The notes beneath the pieces are model-generated. The model had not been told where the DNA came from. It saw only the letters and a list, made by a program, of their open reading frames with translations, and did no database searches. Below are positions 25,423-27,127 of a stretch of DNA of 27,127 bases, one piece after another. Numbering within the stretch: position 1 is the first letter of the stretch; each line of letters begins with the position of its first letter. A program made the translations under genes and the position numbers. The stretch is from DASQFI01 sp050264575 (lineage in GTDB: Bacteria > Acidobacteriota > Vicinamibacteria > Vicinamibacterales > SCN-69-37), in NCBI GenBank assembly GCA_050264575.1, contig JBLNGH010000270.1, positions 1 to 27,127 of the forward strand. Reading direction: 5' to 3'.

Positions 25423-27127
25423 GCCATCGCCGAGTCATCGTCGGCGCTCTGGCCGCCGGCATGTTCGTTGCCGGTGTGTTTGTTCCGGACGTGAGCACGT
25501 CTGCCAGTCAGCAGGAAAAACCCGATACGAACGTCGCAACCGGCGTCCGCGAAGCGGCGTGGTCGCCCGATGGCAGGCGCCTCGCGGCAACCTGGTTCGA
25601 GGCCATCTGGACGATGACGCCGGATGGCCGCGATCCGAGGCGGCTCGTGTCGAAGCCCGAAGGTTGGGCCGCGGAACGGGACCCGGCCTGGTCCCCCGAT
25701 GGGCGATCGATCGCGTTCAGCGCGAGCACCAACGGACAATTCGACCTCTGGATCGCGCCCGCGTCGGGGGGAGCGCCGCGTCGCGTGACGTCGCTGCCCG
25801 GCGACGAACGCTGGCCATCGTGGACTCGCGATGGCCGTATCGTGTTTTCACATCGCGATCCCAAGGGCCGCTGGCAATTATTTGCGGCGAACCCGGACGC
25901 CGCCGCCAATCCGGTGACGCTGACGCCCGACGCCGCCGCCGAATGGCAGGGACGCGTCTCGCCCGACGGCAAGCTCGTCGTCTTCGTCTCCGATCGCGAA
26001 CCTGACGGCGGCAACAACGACGCCGACCTGTGGGTGCGTGAGTTGCCGCAAAGCGGCGCGCCGTCAGCGTCATCGGCGCGCACGATGCGGGTGACGCGCG
26101 CGCCCGGCGTCGAGAGTTTTCCCGCCTGGGCGCCGGACAACGCACGCGTGGCATTTGCCGCCGCGCGCGGCGCGCAGAATTTCGTCTGGGTCGCCGCCGT
26201 ACCGTCGGTCGACGCTGCGGCGGCCCAGAGCGGACGTGGCACAGCCGGTGCACCGGGTCGCGGAGGACGCGCCGTCGGCGCGGGATCTGGCAGCCCGGCT
26301 GCGCCAGACTCGGTCGGGACGGTGCTGGCGTCTCGGCATGGCGGCGTGCCGGCCTGGTCGCCGGATGGCCAGACGCTGGCGATCGCCACATTTGCGACCG
26401 AGGGCGCGGGATACAACGGCGATCCGAACCGCAGTGACGACGACCCGCCGGCGGCGCTGTCGACCGGAACGCAGTACGCCCTCTGGCGTGTCGCCGCACC
26501 GCGCGCCGTCGACGAAGGCGCGACGGCGCTCGCGCTGACGGCAGGCGACAGCTCGCGCTGGTTCTCCGCGTTCGATCAGGTCTGGCAGACGCTGAGATCG
26601 ATGTACTACCCCGCGGGTGAATCGCTCGCGGCGTGGGAAGCGCTGCGCGAGAAATACGGGCGAGAGGCGGCCAAAGCCACGGATGCCGCAACGGCCGAAG
26701 CGATCATCGATCGCATGATCGCCGAGCAGCCCCTGATCAAGCCCGCCGTCGAATCGTCGCGCGCGGTCGTGGCCTCCGGTCATCCGCTGGCGTCGGCCGC
26801 CGGCGCCGCGATCCTCGAGCGAGGCGGCAACGTCGTCGAGGCCGGCATCGCCGTCGCGTTCGCGCTCGGCGTCGTCGAACCGGACGCGTCGAGCGTCGGC
26901 GGCGACGGGCAGGCGATTCTGTTCCTGAAAGGGATGTCCGAGCCGATCGTCGTCGAGTACAAAGACATGTCGCCGAGCCACGCGACGCCGGACAACGCAA
27001 GAATCTTCACGGCGTCCGGCGCGCGGACGGCCAACGACGGGCCCACCGTCGCCAATATTCCCGGCATTGTCGCCGGACTCGATCTCCTCTATCAGAAGTA
27101 CGGCAGCGGGAAAGTGCAATGGGCCGA
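25419..27127 (+). CDS. Chimeric TolB-propeller / gamma-glutamyltranspeptidase (partial, 3' end missing)
   Basis: An open frame from GTG 25419 to the window edge (569 codons, no stop). A signal peptide (VSHRRVIVGALAAGMFVAGV to STSAS) is followed by TolB/PD40 propeller blades (AWSPDGRRLAATW, AWSPDGRSIAFSAS, RVSPDGKLVVFVSD, AWAPDNARVAFAA, AWSPDGQTLAIATF) to about residue 345. About 383-435 (FDQVWQTLRSMYY, WEALREKYG, IIDRMIAEQ) looks like the helical segment before the PDZ in tricorn/S41 proteases. From about 445 the gamma-glutamyltransferase fold begins (VVASGHPLASAAGAAILERG, ALGVVEPDASSVGGDGQ). The autoprocessing Thr lies beyond the window. A Gly/Arg/Ala-rich linker is coded by 26223-26305. The likely role is release of gamma-glutamyl groups from glutathione or peptides outside the cytoplasm. 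Coupled to transketolase by a 4-bp overlap. Confidence 0.85.
   Translation, partial: MSHRRVIVGALAAGMFVAGVFVPDVSTSASQQEKPDTNVATGVREAAWSPDGRRLAATWFEAIWTMTPDGRDPRRLVSKPEGWAAERDPAWSPDGRSIAFSASTNGQFDLWIAPASGGAPRRVTSLPGDERWPSWTRDGRIVFSHRDPKGRWQLFAANPDAAANPVTLTPDAAAEWQGRVSPDGKLVVFVSDREPDGGNNDADLWVRELPQSGAPSASSARTMRVTRAPGVESFPAWAPDNARVAFAAARGAQNFVWVAAVPSVDAAAAQSGRGTAGAPGRGGRAVGAGSGSPAAPDSVGTVLASRHGGVPAWSPDGQTLAIATFATEGAGYNGDPNRSDDDPPAALSTGTQYALWRVAAPRAVDEGATALALTAGDSSRWFSAFDQVWQTLRSMYYPAGESLAAWEALREKYGREAAKATDAATAEAIIDRMIAEQPLIKPAVESSRAVVASGHPLASAAGAAILERGGNVVEAGIAVAFALGVVEPDASSVGGDGQAILFLKGMSEPIVVEYKDMSPSHATPDNARIFTASGARTANDGPTVANIPGIVAGLDLLYQKYGSGKVQWA

Overview
The window is GC-rich, almost fully coding, and looks like Acidobacteriota, most likely a Vicinamibacteria-type soil or sediment lineage. 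This is an inference from gene content: a VWFA-related protein of the acidobacterial type, the decayed end of an ADOP-like (acidobacterial duplicated orphan permease) gene, a large Asp-box/sortilin-type propeller protein, exported S9 and M16 peptidases, and many short intergenic repeats of the kind common in these genomes. No rRNA, tRNA, CRISPR array, IS element or phage gene was seen.

Layout. 1-891 (minus): the start of an unidentified gene preceded by an SDR oxidoreductase. 980-2113 (plus): an M20 metallopeptidase. 2361-7200 (minus): a tightly coupled set transcribed as PlsB-like acyltransferase, proline dehydrogenase, Asp-box propeller protein, with start/stop codons overlapping by 1 and 4 bases. 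7327-8328 (minus) and 8483-9850 (plus): divergent NAD-type isocitrate dehydrogenase and glutamate dehydrogenase sharing a 154-bp control region that holds a perfect 10-bp dyad and TTCGAA repeats. 9880-10554 (plus): exported cyclophilin. 10570-12207 (minus): VWFA-related protein. 12281-15097 (plus): double-domain M16 lipoprotein. 15285-16262 (plus): Fpg/Nei DNA glycosylase, whose 3' end overlaps the convergent S9 peptidase (16129-18699, minus). 18796-21821 (plus): a CxxCH-bearing propeller protein followed by a Tat-exported metallophosphoesterase. 21881-22374: permease pseudogene. 22361-23475 (minus): fRMsr-like GAF protein and DUF4149 membrane protein. 23560-27127 (plus): transketolase coupled to a chimeric TolB-propeller/gamma-glutamyltranspeptidase that runs off the window.

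Functional theme (inference): scavenging of peptides and amino acids. Exported S9, M16 and GGT-type enzymes and the M20 peptidase would release amino acids; proline dehydrogenase, GDH and IDH meet at glutamate and 2-oxoglutarate.

The most unusual layer is the repeats. At least six families of short palindromic or tandem repeats fill nearly every intergenic gap, and three have entered coding sequence: a MKD-coding hairpin forms the whole predicted signal peptide of the cyclophilin; a palindromic element 23/24 identical to an intergenic copy sits in frame inside the S9 peptidase propeller; and a GGTAAT repeat supplies the stop codon of the M20 peptidase. The other highlight is the three-part chimera at the right end: TolB propeller, a tricorn/S41-like helical piece, then gamma-glutamyltranspeptidase.
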